Shown here: in pieces, positions 1 to 9,905 of the stretch | Numbering within the stretch: position 1 is the stretch's first letter | Layout of the letters: each line of letters opens with the position of its first letter | From: Gryganskiella cystojenkinii | Taxonomy: Eukaryota > Mortierellomycota > Mortierellomycetes > Mortierellales > Mortierellaceae | Length of the DNA: 30,428 bases | Assembly (NCBI GenBank): GCA_015852425.1 | Contig: JAAAIG010000311.1 | Span: forward strand, 8,966-39,393 | Direction: 5' to 3' | Notes under the pieces: generated by a model | What the model saw: the letters and a program-made list of their open reading frames with translations, nothing else | Database searches by the model: none | What the model was told of the DNA's origin: nothing | Program-made: the position numbers and the translations under genes

Positions 1-94
1 TACCGAAAAGATTTTCATGATAGAATGAGAGAGAGAAGACGAGGTAGTAGAAAACTCATGTATATTCATATTCCTACTTCTTTCTTTCTGATAG

Positions 95-2401
95 TCGATC
101 CCGTTGTACGAGCAGAATAGAATCCAAATGACTGAAGTTATCCAAGGATTGGATGAAATGGTCGTTCAGGATCGACAATGGATTGAACATACAGAAAATG
201 CGGTTCAATGGGCGGCCCATGTCCTCGAGGAGGCCCTCTTGGGATCGTTTCCTCCCTTTTCTCCAATGGAGCGAACACCTACATCAACAGTAACTGCACC
301 GACCACAACGAGGCTCTCTCGATCAGAAGGCATGCTGCCGGATCTTGTCGCTACTGCAGAAGACATTATGGGTGCATCAGAACGCCGGATGGAAAAACGT
401 CGAGGAATCCTCTATGACGAAGAGACTGTCGCCGCCGCCACCACGTCCTCGATTGTCTCCACAGATTCGACAAGAGCGGCAGCCCAATACCGGAGTTCGA
501 TCCAAGCCGCACTTCGTCATCTTCGAACCGTCGAGCACTCAAAGAGCTTATCTTCTTGCAGTGGCAGCGTCGTCGGTGGAGGTGACTCTAATGAGAACCA
601 GAGCGGCGACGTCATAGGGCGAAGAAGGGCAACACCCGCACCGGACAGAACCCTGAAGACCTGGTTGGACAACGCAAGCTCCACTAGTTTGACCAGTAGC
701 AATGCAGCCATGACCGTGGATGAGAGTCCGTTAGAGCTTGATAACGACGATGAGGACGAGGATGTCCAGGCATTGGAGGAGAGGAGAGACTCCATCAACA
801 AAGCGGCTTGTTCCCCTTCGATCCCTACTCGATCATTCTCATCAACCTCACAACAGCAAAAACAGCAATCCAGTCTCTCGACCGATCCACTCTCTTTATC
901 TGCGATCTCACTGCAGGCCACACTCTCAGGAAGTTCCCAATCCATCCTACCTAACACGTATCTCGGAGATCCTTGCCTCGTCGACGAACGGATCTATTTA
1001 AAGCAACATGTTCAAAACTTGGAGCAGCTTCGTCTCCAGGAACTGGACCGACATCGGTCGATCGAGTTGGGTTACGGTCAGTTGGTACAAGATCTGGCTC
1101 GGTTCTCGAATGAAATGTTGCAAGCCGTGAACACGTTGACGGTCGCCCAGGCCGCTTTAGATGGTGCAAATGAGCTGTCGTTGATGACTCTGAGGATGGT
1201 CGAGAAGGAAGATGAAGAAATAATTCCAGCAGCACCGAAGCCAGAATCCGTAGCCAACGTCAAGAAGAGTCATCGGCTTTTGCTCCAGACCCCATCCCAC
1301 CGTCAAAAGCGAACCAGCATGATCCATAATTCCTGTCATGAACTGACAGAGAGTGTTGGGCTAATCGAACTCGAGATTCGAAAGATGAGGCGCATGGCCG
1401 CAGATTGTGTCGGAATCACAGAGTTGGCACAGGAACGGTTGGATGGCTGCAGCGGTAGCGACGATAATGCTAGTACAACAGCCTCCTCGACGCTGCTCAC
1501 CCCATCTACCACGATCGGAGTTGCAGCGTCTATCAAGACCGTGACTACCGCCACTACTGAAAGATCAGTTTCTCCAGCTCAACAGTTGCAACATCAATCC
1601 GGTCGATCATCCTTGTCAACGACTACACCGGCGGCGTATGTGGACGGCCTGGCCTTTCAAGAGTTTGAGGCCCATCTCGTAACGATCCGAAACCACCGTA
1701 ACGCCAACGGTCTTGTGATGACACCGTTTATGAAGCGCGTTCTCATGGAGGATATCCAGCCATGTTTATTACTCCACGCTTTTGGCGCAAATAACCATCG
1801 TCAGAATGACAGTCGCCAAAATATCAATGGAGGCAGCGGTCGATGGATGAGTTCTCTCCTCGGATCGACTCATCAGAGCGCGACTTCTTTCTCCTCTCAA
1901 ACCCCGGTGGCCTGGCTCTCAAAGTTACTTGGAGCGATGGAAAAGAACGCGTGCGAGATCGAACTGCAAAAACTCGAGGATTCATCCAAGGTTTCCACCA
2001 GTGGTGCCAGTGGCGAATGCTGTTGTCTCTGTAGGCTCACGCGTCTTTGCGACTTCCGACTGCGGATCATTGAGGACGAGACCACGTCGAGCACAATCTC
2101 GTCCACAACTCAGATTAACTCTCGGACAGGCCCGCCATCCAGCATCCTCAGCAAAGGTACCACTGGCAATAGCAGTAACAGCTATTATCACCCACTGGAC
2201 CGATTCTGCCGCGACCGAGTTGTGGCCGTCTGTGATTTTTACATGTTCCTGGCCCATCTTCGTCAAGGACTGTTGGATCATCAGCCGAGTCTCGAGTTGT
2301 TCCGTCGAGCGCTTTTACTGAGACATCGTATGGGTCAAGCTAGGATCGGCTCTGTGGATCTTACCGTCAGTGCCAGCACAACCGGCATAACAAGTCATTA
2401 A
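95..2401 (+). CDS. Sec2/Rabin8-like Rab guanine-nucleotide exchange factor (5' end uncertain, probably partial)
   Basis: One long open exon. The frame is closed on the left by a good 3' splice site (pyrimidine-rich tract ending TAG at 92-94), so an upstream exon may lie outside the window; the first ATG in frame is at 128. The C-terminal 60 or so residues are the informative part: a Cys-containing stretch, then CRDRVVAVCDFYMFLAHLRQ, then an LRHRMGQARIG ending. This matches the conserved C-terminal block of Rabin3/Rabin8, where a Cys-Arg-x-Arg run is followed by AVCNFF, an RQGL-like segment and LRKEM-x-x-AKLG. A block reading RVLMEDIQPCL further upstream also resembles that family. A helical region around 1000-1210 (LVQDLARFSNEML) could be a divergent Sec2-type coiled coil. 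Family members activate Sec4/Rab8 GTPases in post-Golgi secretion. The rest is Ser/Thr-rich and probably disordered. Confidence is moderate because the GEF coiled coil is weak. Confidence 0.55.
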   Translation, partial: SIPLYEQNRIQMTEVIQGLDEMVVQDRQWIEHTENAVQWAAHVLEEALLGSFPPFSPMERTPTSTVTAPTTTRLSRSEGMLPDLVATAEDIMGASERRMEKRRGILYDEETVAAATTSSIVSTDSTRAAAQYRSSIQAALRHLRTVEHSKSLSSCSGSVVGGGDSNENQSGDVIGRRRATPAPDRTLKTWLDNASSTSLTSSNAAMTVDESPLELDNDDEDEDVQALEERRDSINKAACSPSIPTRSFSSTSQQQKQQSSLSTDPLSLSAISLQATLSGSSQSILPNTYLGDPCLVDERIYLKQHVQNLEQLRLQELDRHRSIELGYGQLVQDLARFSNEMLQAVNTLTVAQAALDGANELSLMTLRMVEKEDEEIIPAAPKPESVANVKKSHRLLLQTPSHRQKRTSMIHNSCHELTESVGLIELEIRKMRRMAADCVGITELAQERLDGCSGSDDNASTTASSTLLTPSTTIGVAASIKTVTTATTERSVSPAQQLQHQSGRSSLSTTTPAAYVDGLAFQEFEAHLVTIRNHRNANGLVMTPFMKRVLMEDIQPCLLLHAFGANNHRQNDSRQNINGGSGRWMSSLLGSTHQSATSFSSQTPVAWLSKLLGAMEKNACEIELQKLEDSSKVSTSGASGECCCLCRLTRLCDFRLRIIEDETTSSTISSTTQINSRTGPPSSILSKGTTGNSSNSYYHPLDRFCRDRVVAVCDFYMFLAHLRQGLLDHQPSLELFRRALLLRHRMGQARIGSVDLTVSASTTGITSH

Positions 2402-2500
2402 CTTTTTTACATACACGCAACCGTCATAATTTGTACAAGATATACCCAAATACCCATAACAAAAAGAGCATTGTAATTTATATTTTTTGCACATTTTTTT

Positions 2501-2506
2501 TTTATT
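2501..2506 (-). terminator. Probable polyadenylation signal of the CstF64 gene
   Basis: Read on the minus strand this is AATAAA, about 40 bases past the CstF64 stop codon and followed by a run of A. It lies between two convergent genes: the Sec2-like stop at 2401 and the CstF64 stop at 2545 are only about 140 bases apart, so their 3' UTRs probably overlap. Confidence 0.5.
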
Positions 2507-2544
2507 CTCGAGGGAGTTTTGTGTTTGTTTTCTTGCTATTATTG

Positions 2545-4039
2545 TTACATGTTCCCGCCCATAAGTTGAGCTCGGAGTTGAATGATGTTTGCTCTCTGTG
2601 CCTCGGGCAAGGATTCGATATCCTTTGGTGTCAATGCCATTACTTGAGCCATCAATTGCCGTTGTTGTTCTAATAAATGTAGGAAGTAGGGAGTAGGGAG
2701 ATTCATGTTAGAATGCCAACAAGCTTTGGATGAGCAGAGCGATAACCTAGCACAGTGGCTCCCTCCGCAGTATCCTTACCTAATGTTGGCTGAGGGAGTG
2801 GAGCACCTGGTTGTTGTGCGGGTGGCGGGGGAGGAGGTCCTCCGGGGAATCCATGAGGAGGTGGTGCGTGGAGGTGATGTGGAGGAGGTGGTGGACCGCC
2901 CATACCCATGTGAGGAGGTAGAGGTTGAGGCCCAGTTGGCATGTGTTGCTGAGGTGGAGTGGACATATGTGGTGTTGGTGTTCCTTTGGGTCCTCCTGCT
3001 GGGAACATTCGCTAGGAAAAGAGAAAATGCAAACGAAACATAAACACGTTGAACCTTTGTGCCAAAATAAAGACCTCATCGGACACAAAACGATCTCCTT
3101 CTTACCTGCAAAGAACTAGGCTCTACCAAGTTCATCATCAGCAGTGCTTGGAACAAGGCATACGACAGTTGAGGGTTCTCATTCAGTACAGCCTTAGCGC
3201 GATCAGGTTCGTTAGCGCCGAGCACCTTCATCGACTGGATAAGATCAAAGACATTCTGGGGGGTCATGGTCGCCAAAACAGCCGAGATGGCATCTGATGG
3301 ATTTGGTCCGCCCATGGATGGCGGTGGTGGAGGTCCTCCTGGCTGAGGTATCATGGGAGGACCACCAGATCGTTGTTGTTGTTGTTGAGGAGGAACCATG
3401 AACGGAGGCGGAGGCGCGAGTCCGCCTATATTCCTAGGAGGCACAGGTCCACCCATTGGTGGTGGCGGTGCAGGTCCTGAAGAGGAGGATGGTCCCGCGA
3501 TATTCCTCATGTATGATCCATCTTCCAGATCCCGTCCTCCGTTTCTGGCTGGATCAGATTCTGCAAAATCAACTTTTAAGGACCGGTTGCCAATCTCTCG
3601 CCCGTTCAAATTTCTGACCGCGGAGGCGGCTGTCCGCTCGTCCTGAAATTCGCAGAATCCATAACCTCTTGGCTTTGCAGTCTCGCGTTCAAACACCAAT
3701 CTGATTTGAATATGAGGATCAAACTGTCAGTCGAGGGTCGACGACTACTTTGCCAAGTTGAAACTAGAAGAGAATTTAAATGTGTTACCTAAACGAGACG
3801 ACAGGGCCGACTTCACTAAAGATCTCGATCAACTGCTCCTCGGTCTGCTCGTACGGGATATTTCCCACTATCATATGAGAGAAAGAGGTAGAGGAGGAAA
3901 TGGTCAGTTGTTCGTGGTCATGATCGCGTGTTTCCTTCATGTTAATGTCAATGACAGCCGTGCTGTTCTGCATGCCATCTAGTCGGATTTCGTCCATAAC
4001 CTGTGGCTCCTTACCAAAGACGACCTTCGACCCGCTCAT
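2545..4039 (-). CDS. Cleavage stimulation factor 64 kDa subunit (CstF64/Rna15 family)
   Basis: Five exons: 4039-4015, 3867-3789, 3700-3106, 3011-2780 and 2669-2545, joined in frame to 351 residues. All introns have GT...AG ends, and the last has a TTCTAAC branch site. The first exon is only 25 bases (MSGSKVVF) and splices into VGNIPY, recreating RNP2 of the RNA recognition motif. RNP1 is GYGFCEF. Residues about 6-85 form the RRM that binds U/GU-rich sequence downstream of poly(A) sites. Residues about 170-233 ([13 protein letters not shown], then [10 protein letters not shown]) are the hinge that binds CstF77/symplekin. A Pro/Gly/Met-rich linker follows. The last 40 or so residues ([17 protein letters not shown], then QLRAQLMGG) are the C-terminal helical domain that contacts Pcf11. 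All three family domains are present in order, so the assignment is secure. The linker is shorter than in vertebrates. Confidence 0.95.
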
Positions 4040-4311
4040 GGCAATGTGTGTATGAGGAATGGAGAATGCTGAAGAACAAGCTCGAATAATGGTGGCGGGC
4101 TTCCTTTTCCCTTTTTTTGAGTCCAGGCCGCCCACTCACGTACACGAAATCATCACGTATGGAGTCCAACCGCTCCTGAGCATGTGACGTCACCTGATTT
4201 TTTTTCATTCCCGCAGCAATATAAATTTTTTCACAGATTTGCGTGTTTTGGTTTCTTCTTCCACTCCCACTTCCCTCCCCCCCTTCGCCGCGTCGCTATA
4301 CATAACCGCAC
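4040..4311. promoter_or_regulatory. Divergent promoter shared by CstF64 (-) and eIF1 (+)
   Basis: Only 272 bases separate the two start codons, and the genes point away from each other. The interval holds a perfect CRE-type palindrome (TGACGTCA, 4185-4192), a second ACGT core at 4155-4158, an AT-rich stretch reading AATATAAATT near 4219 and a C/T-rich run just before the eIF1 ATG. The last is typical of highly expressed fungal genes. Transcription start sites cannot be placed from sequence alone. Confidence 0.6.
4185..4192. promoter_or_regulatory. CRE-type palindrome TGACGTCA
   Basis: This is an exact 8-base match to the ATF/CREB consensus, a palindrome bound by bZIP homodimers. It sits about 120 bases upstream of the eIF1 start codon and about 150 upstream of the CstF64 start codon, so one site could serve both genes. 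Binding is inferred from the consensus only. Confidence 0.55.
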
Positions 4312-5132
4312 ATGTCCGATATTCAGAACCTTCAGTCATATGGTAAGGACGCACGAAACTACCAAAAAGCGCTGCATTGTCATCGTTCTCTGTTGTTATG
4401 AAAATAACGACAGTGGGTGGATCAAGATTGATCAGAAAATAAATAAAATAGATCCAGATCAGAGAACTAATCAGATGATCTATCGTTTGCTCATTCTCCG
4501 ATTCCTTTAGATCCCTTTGCCGATATTGGCAACGCCGGTGATACCAGCGACCAGCAGAGCTATATCCGTACGTGTTTTACTCCCTCCTCCTGCCTATGCA
4601 CATTCCCCTCCTTCATCTCACATCCATCGAAGTTAAAAGTGATGATAACTTTTTATAACCGTAGCGGGGCTTTGACAGACCGTTTTGGTCTGTTTCCTGT
4701 TCTGTCGGTAGTATATTTACATATACGCCATTGTCATAGTTACACTGATTTTTATACTTTGCTGCCTCCTTCGTCTCTCCCTTTTCCTTCCTACGGGACT
4801 ACTCTTCAGTATGGCTCCAAGAAATGTTTTATTTTGATCTGCTTTATTAATCAAAAGAAACGTTCTTTCCCTCGATAAAAACAGATATCCGTATTCAGCA
4901 GCGTAACGGACGCAAGACCTTGACCACCATCCAGGGACTCCCCTCCAACTTTGATCAGAAGCGTATGCTCAAGATCTTCAAGAAGGATTTCGCTTGCAAC
5001 GGAACCTTGGTCGAGGACGAGGAGTTGGGATCTGTCATTCAATTGCAGGGTGATCAGCGTACCAAGGTCTTGACCCTCTTGACCACCGAGGGTGGCATCG
5101 ACAAGAAGCAGGTCAAGCTCCACGGTTTCTAA
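4312..5132 (+). CDS. SUI1: Translation initiation factor eIF1 (SUI1)
   Basis: Three exons: 4312-4342, 4511-4567 and 4885-5132, giving 111 residues, close to the 108 of the yeast protein. eIF1 binds the 40S subunit near the P site, promotes scanning and blocks initiation at non-AUG codons. The start MSDIQNLQSYDPFAD matches the fungal N-terminus. The exon 2/3 junction restores YIHIRIQQRNGRKTLTT, the most conserved segment. KKDFACNG and IQLQGDQR follow, and the chain ends KLHGF, versus KIHGF in yeast. Introns are 168 and 317 bases. The first is phase 1 in the tenth codon, a common place for an early intron in a highly expressed gene. The assignment is essentially certain. Confidence 0.97.
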
Positions 5133-6240
5133 GCCTGCGCTTATATTCTACCCTGTCCTTTTTATTCAAGCGAGAACGGAGAGAGTGCCTATCTTCTCGA
5201 TCTATATCCAGTCTTAAAAACATCTCCCTTCCACAACCCAATCCAAACCTGTAAACTATTTTGTACTCTACCCATCTTTTTTTTTCTTTTTTTTTCTGTA
5301 GTTCTTTAATACAGCGATACTACTTGTTGAACTCCAATTGAAGAATAATGTGTTTCTTTGTTGAATGTTGTATTCTGCAACGGTTATCTCGCGCTGCTGA
5401 TTGCTCGAATGTACATCGTGAGAAAGTCGGAGAGTGGACCTGAGCGGTATTTGTTTATTTATTTTTTGGGTCGGAAAGCCAAACTTCTCAGCGGTGGCGC
5501 GGTCGATGTTATTTTGATCTTTGAGTCAAAAGGTACGAAGGCCATTTCTGGTCACCATTTTTTTTTCTTTCCGATCCAGCTTTTCTCTTCCTCCCGCATC
5601 TCGTGAAACGCAAGCGGAGGGTCTTTGGCCATGCGACAGCCTCAATGACATTTGAGATCGAAACAAGGAGTTGGGGGCGTTTTTTTTTTAATTCGCCACT
5701 TCATCTTCTTCTCCACAAGCATTAAAAAAAACAAAGCGCGAACGTTTGCTTTCGTTCTGTTGCACGAACAAAGGAGCATGCGTCGTGGGATTGTTTTGAG
5801 ACAGAAAAATAATAAAACGCTATGAACCGCTTGACAAATAAATATCCCGGTTTTTGGATGTTTCAAAGGCGCAATGCACCGCATGGGAAAGAGCACGGCT
5901 CTAGATAAATATAAAATGATGGAAACCATGGATGTGTGTCGGCGGGTGCCTCTGTAAAGGTGAGAAGAGCAAATGGAGGAGCTACGAGTCGTAACATAAT
6001 AGTTTGTGAGGATCTCGTGTCCTCCCGTAGGAAGAGAAGGGAGGGAAATGAGCGGTGGCATATCGAATCGCTAAAAACGATGGCGCCGGAAATCCGACTG
6101 ATAACGTCAAGGTTGATGGGATTGAAACTCCTTTTCCTATCTTTTCAGCGTGTGGCGCAATAACCGAATCCGGCGGGGTATGATCACAGTGCAGTCAGCA
6201 TTGGACCAGGAAACAAGAAGTGTAAATGTGCCGAGAGAAG

Positions 6241-6265
6241 GGGGAGGGGAGGGGGGGGGGGGGGG
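6241..6265 (+). repeat. G-rich tract with a 15-base G run
   Basis: Two groups of four G are followed by an uninterrupted run of 15 G at 6251-6265. Such a tract can form a G-quadruplex on the plus strand. It lies about 1.2 kb upstream of the Opi1 start codon. Its exact length should be treated with caution because long homopolymers are often miscalled. Confidence 0.8.
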
Positions 6266-6614
6266 CAACGCTTGGAACCTCAAGAATCCCAGCAAGCATG
6301 GCGATCTTGCTTATCTTATTCAGCTGGATGGTGGAATCCAATCCGATGGCCAGCGGCAAGGAAAAAAATCATGCAGCGCACGTGCTTAAGTGCGTACAAA
6401 ATCAAAAATTGACATTAGTCCGACGCTCGTGTCAAATATTTTCAGGGGAGCGAGAGAGGGACATGTGAAATCAACCGTGGTTTCTCTGCCCCCAAAGAAC
6501 TCTTTTTCTCGCTTCAGTATCTGTCCCTTTTGTTCACCTTTTTTCTCTGTCTTTACACATTCGCATCAAAGTGCCATCCTCATCACCCTCCCCATTCCCT
6601 TCATCGACACATTC

Positions 6615-6646
6615 ATCCATCCATCCATCCATCCATCCATCCATCC
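6615..6646 (+). repeat. (ATCC)8 tetranucleotide microsatellite
   Basis: Eight exact tandem copies of ATCC lie in the C/T-rich upstream region of the Opi1-like gene. A second short cluster of the same motif occurs near 6943-6951. Confidence 0.9.
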
Positions 6647-6880
6647 AGTCCTCCTCCTCCCAGATCTTTTTCTTTTCACATAGTCTCAGCAAACTCTCGA
6701 GCACATACATAGCTTTGTCCACAAACTACCACTGCCCGTGCCACAGACCACATTGCACCACACCATTGGCATTTGAACCCTCTTTTTTTCATTCGCTTTT
6801 CGTCCTCGTCACTTCTCTAACGCTGCCTGTATTGCCTAAAGGACAGCTTCTTTCCCACTTACAACAACCACAACTACAAG

Positions 6881-7422
6881 GTAACCACTCATTATCCTCA
6901 CTCACCTGCCTCTGTCCTTTATTTTTTGCCCCAGGTATCACCATCCATCCCTTCATGCTTCGCGACATCATGGACATTATCATGAACTGCATTTTCATCA
7001 AGGATAGGGACTATTCCTTTATTTCACTCTTTTCGCATCAAATACCACAGACGACAGCTTGTATGAAAGAAGAAAAGCACCAACCACCTCTCACGGCTAA
7101 CAAGGACTTTCAGACCAAACAAACAAAGAGACACACAAACAAACACAACGAAGTACACACAAACAACGAAATCTCTTTGTTATTTTTTTGCCCCAAGCAA
7201 TTATTGCTTTGATGTGCTCTTTGGCCGTTTTTAGCCTTAGCAATGAGCCGTAAAGCTGATAAAAAGCAGCAATTAATTATCATATGTCTTTTTGGCGTGG
7301 AACAACACCATCCCGGAGCAAAATTTATCGTTCATTTTTTCGTTCGTTAGTTTTCCCGACCTCCGTTCATGATTCTACTTCATAATCTAACCTCTCTCAT
7401 CATCATCTTTCTATAACCATAG
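6881..7422 (+). other. Candidate 5' UTR intron(s) of the Opi1-like gene
   Basis: A clear 3' splice site ends at 7422 (pyrimidine-rich, CCATAG), with a TCTAAC branch site at 7386-7391, 57 bases before the Opi1 ATG. Possible donors upstream are AAG/GTAACC at 6881 and CAG/GTATCA at 6935. The piece 6881-6934 itself ends CCCCAG and could be a separate short intron. No coding sequence is needed upstream, so this would be leader splicing. Which donor is used cannot be decided here. Confidence 0.4.
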
Positions 7423-7479
7423 CGAAAGGAACAATTTCTCGTTTCTCTTCTATTGTCCCTCGTCGTGTGTCCCTCGAGT

Positions 7480-9905
7480 ATGCCACCAACAGCCAAGGAG
7501 ATGATGTCCAAGGCTCAACAACCCATGTCCATATCACAACTCTGTCAACAAGAGGACTCTGACGATGAGTTGCACAACATTAAACAGGAATTGGATCGGG
7601 ACCGACTCGATCTCAACGAGAACGACCACTCTGGCGAGGATTCCGATTACGGTAGCTACCATGGCGGCCATGGCGGTCGTCATCAGTCTGATGTCTACAA
7701 CCAACAAGTATCTGATTTTGATGACGATGAAAATCAAGACTACAGACATTTTCACCGCAACAAATCTCAGAGTCAGAGCAACAGACACAATGGCGAAAGC
7801 GAAGAGCAGGATATGGCAGAACAACTTGCTGCAGAGGCCCTCGGAGACATGGCCGCGGATCGCTCGGCCTCGTTCTCGACCCCAGCAGTTCCATTCATCT
7901 CGCGCATGTCGAGTTTACCTCTTGTCAACTCTGCATTGAAAGTTTACGCATCCAGCAAACAGAGCAACCAAGTCTTGAAGTATGGAGCCGGTTTGGTCGA
8001 GTCTGGTGTCAAGTCCTTGTCAAAGCCGGTATTTGATAAGCTTGAGCCAAAACTCGGCCAACTGGATGATTTCGCCTGCCGTCAGCTGGATAAGGTAAGA
8101 ATTCAGGTTGATCTTTTGAAAGCTCGTTTAGTATCACTTGTAGAAATATGACTGACGTTATCTTGCTTTTCATTTTCTTCCCTAAGTTTGAAAAGGTGTA
8201 CCCAAACAAAACTGACGCACAACCTTTCCCGTCGCCTGCAGAGTCGGCTCGATCCTCGAATGATATTACGCGCTCCGACTCTGTATCCGACAACAACTAT
8301 TTCGCTCACCGTTCGCGAGGCGACAGCATCGACAGCTTGTCTTCCGTCACCAGTTCTCGCCCCAGCTTTGACGTTCTTCGATCCCGTAACATGAACAGAC
8401 AGCATGAAGATTGTAAGTCTAAAGAAAACTCTTGATCCCCCTTCCGAGAAGAGGCCGTTCTTCAGACATCTCTAACCCACCCCTTCCCCTTTTTGTCCCA
8501 CGCTCATAGCAACCATGAGACAACGGTCGGATTCTCAGTCCAGTCAACGGGGAGCACCCTTCCAATTTACTGCTTCTCAGAGCAACTACTCTCATCAACA
8601 GCACCAACAACAACAGATTTCTTCTGCTTCCTCTCAACAGCAGTTCTCGGGATGGAGAGGCGTCGTTGCCACGGTTGGATCGGCCTCGGCTGCCGGCGTC
8701 GCCATTTTTAGCGAGGAGAGCATGAAAAGTTTGAAATACTGCTTGCAGTGGCTTCAGGTGCGTTTACCAGTTTCTGGTCTGATTGTTCTGGATCGTGATG
8801 TCAACGAAAACATTTTGAGACACAAAACTAACATGTATTCTTTTCTCTCTCCCTCTGCACAAATTAGTATGCTGTGCAACATATCGACCACCAGATCGGA
8901 CTCCTCCGTGCCTTCCTCGTCTCGCTGGCTAGTCCATCTCAGAACACTGCCATCGTTCCCTCGACTGCAGCATCAACGCTCGCCTCGATCAAGAAGGAAG
9001 TCGTCGAGACCTTACGCAAGGTCATCAACATTGTCTCTAGATATGCTGGAGCCTGTTTACCTGATCACGCCAAAATCAGTGTTCGACAGTTTATTCTCTC
9101 CATGCCCGTTCGCTGGGCTACCCTCAACAACGAGTCTGTTCCTTCGACCCCCATTGGTTCCCCCTCTCTCGGACCCGTCGACCGCTCGCCAGATGATATT
9201 GCTGCTCTTCAAGATACCTCCGAGCGTGCGACCCGCGTCTTGGTCCTTGCGAACGAGTCCTCGGACATGCTTCGATCCGTCGCCAGCATCTTTAAGGACT
9301 CCGTTGACAAGGCCGAGAACTGGATGGACAAGCTTCGTTATGTCGGTATGAACCCTCAGAATAACAGCGAAGGCCTCCCTAGCTGGGCCCCTACAGGCTT
9401 CCCCACCAACCCCGGTGGCACCATGCCCGGAGGATTTCCTGGAGCGAGTCTCGAACATTACTCTTTGCGCCAATCTAACTCGACCAATGGTCACCATGCC
9501 ACGGGTCATGCTACGCCTACAGGGTCTCCCACACGGAGCTTGAAGTCCTCGCCTCGCCTCAGCTCCCGTAACCACAAGAACTATAACAGCAGCAATCGTC
9601 ATGCGTACCGCCAGACTAGTGTCATGTCTGGGGACGAGGACTCTGCCTCTGATGAGGAAGATCGTCGTGGCCCTATGATGGATGATGACAGCTCGTACGA
9701 TGATGAGGAAGACGCGTTCACGCGCAGTACCTCGACTTCTTCCTCGAATGGTCATGGTCCCATGAAGCGTAGCATGGGATCGCTGACACACGCTCAGGGC
9801 AGTGATGTCCGTCGCCGCAAGAAGCGCGGTGAGAGCGCCGAGGCTGTCGCGGGCTTGGGACTCTCGACAGCCAATGGACACTCTGTTAAAGAGGAGCCCA
9901 TGTAA
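7480..9905 (+). CDS. Opi1-family transcriptional repressor of phospholipid synthesis
   Basis: Four exons: 7480-8094, 8187-8412, 8510-8757 and 8868-9905, giving 708 residues. The start MPPTAKEMM is the first ATG after a leader splice acceptor. Residues about 136-205 (FISRMSSLPLVNSALKVYAS, then YGAGLVESGVKSLSKPV) are the signature of the Opi1 domain. It continues after introns with SLKYCLQWLQ-YAVQHIDHQI and an amphipathic helical segment ending SMPVRW. In yeast, Opi1 is held at the ER by phosphatidic acid and Scs2 and enters the nucleus to repress inositol/choline-responsive genes when phosphatidic acid falls. I see no clear FFAT motif for Scs2 and no obvious leucine zipper, so the tethering may differ. 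A run of acidic residues near the N-terminus and a Ser/Asn/His-rich, then acidic C-terminus are probably disordered. The family is known in filamentous fungi also as a clock-controlled gene product. Confidence 0.9.

Larger units (their letters stand above)
5133..7479. other. Long gene-free interval: eIF1 3' region and extended Opi1 leader/promoter
   Basis: No open frame here looks like a protein. Candidates are short, rich in Phe/Ser or basic residues, and overlap one another. The first 200 or so bases are the T-rich eIF1 3' UTR. The middle (about 5640-6300) has no recognised feature apart from a G-run. From about 6480 the strand becomes C/T-rich and then carries an ATCC microsatellite, A/C-rich stretches and a strong 3' splice site at 7421-7422, consistent with a long 5' leader for the Opi1-like gene. 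An internal ATG at 6957 would open a leader frame if transcribed. Confidence 0.5.

Noticed and set aside
517..957. Minus-strand frames opposite the Sec2-like gene
   Set aside because: They mirror the Ser-rich codons of the plus-strand gene and have no independent features.
5642..6061. Minus-strand frame of about 139 codons in the region before the Opi1 gene
   Set aside because: Composition is irregular, no domain is recognisable, and no promoter-like or splice context supports it.
6571..7212. Plus-strand frame of 213 codons upstream of the Opi1 gene
   Set aside because: It runs through the ATCC microsatellite and C/T-rich leader, producing Ser/Pro/His-rich sequence. It probably stays open by composition, although an upstream ATG inside it (6957) may matter for translation.
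9057..9881. Minus-strand 274-codon frame opposite Opi1 exon 4
   Set aside because: It is a shadow of the Opi1 coding sequence, Arg/Thr-rich and without any domain.
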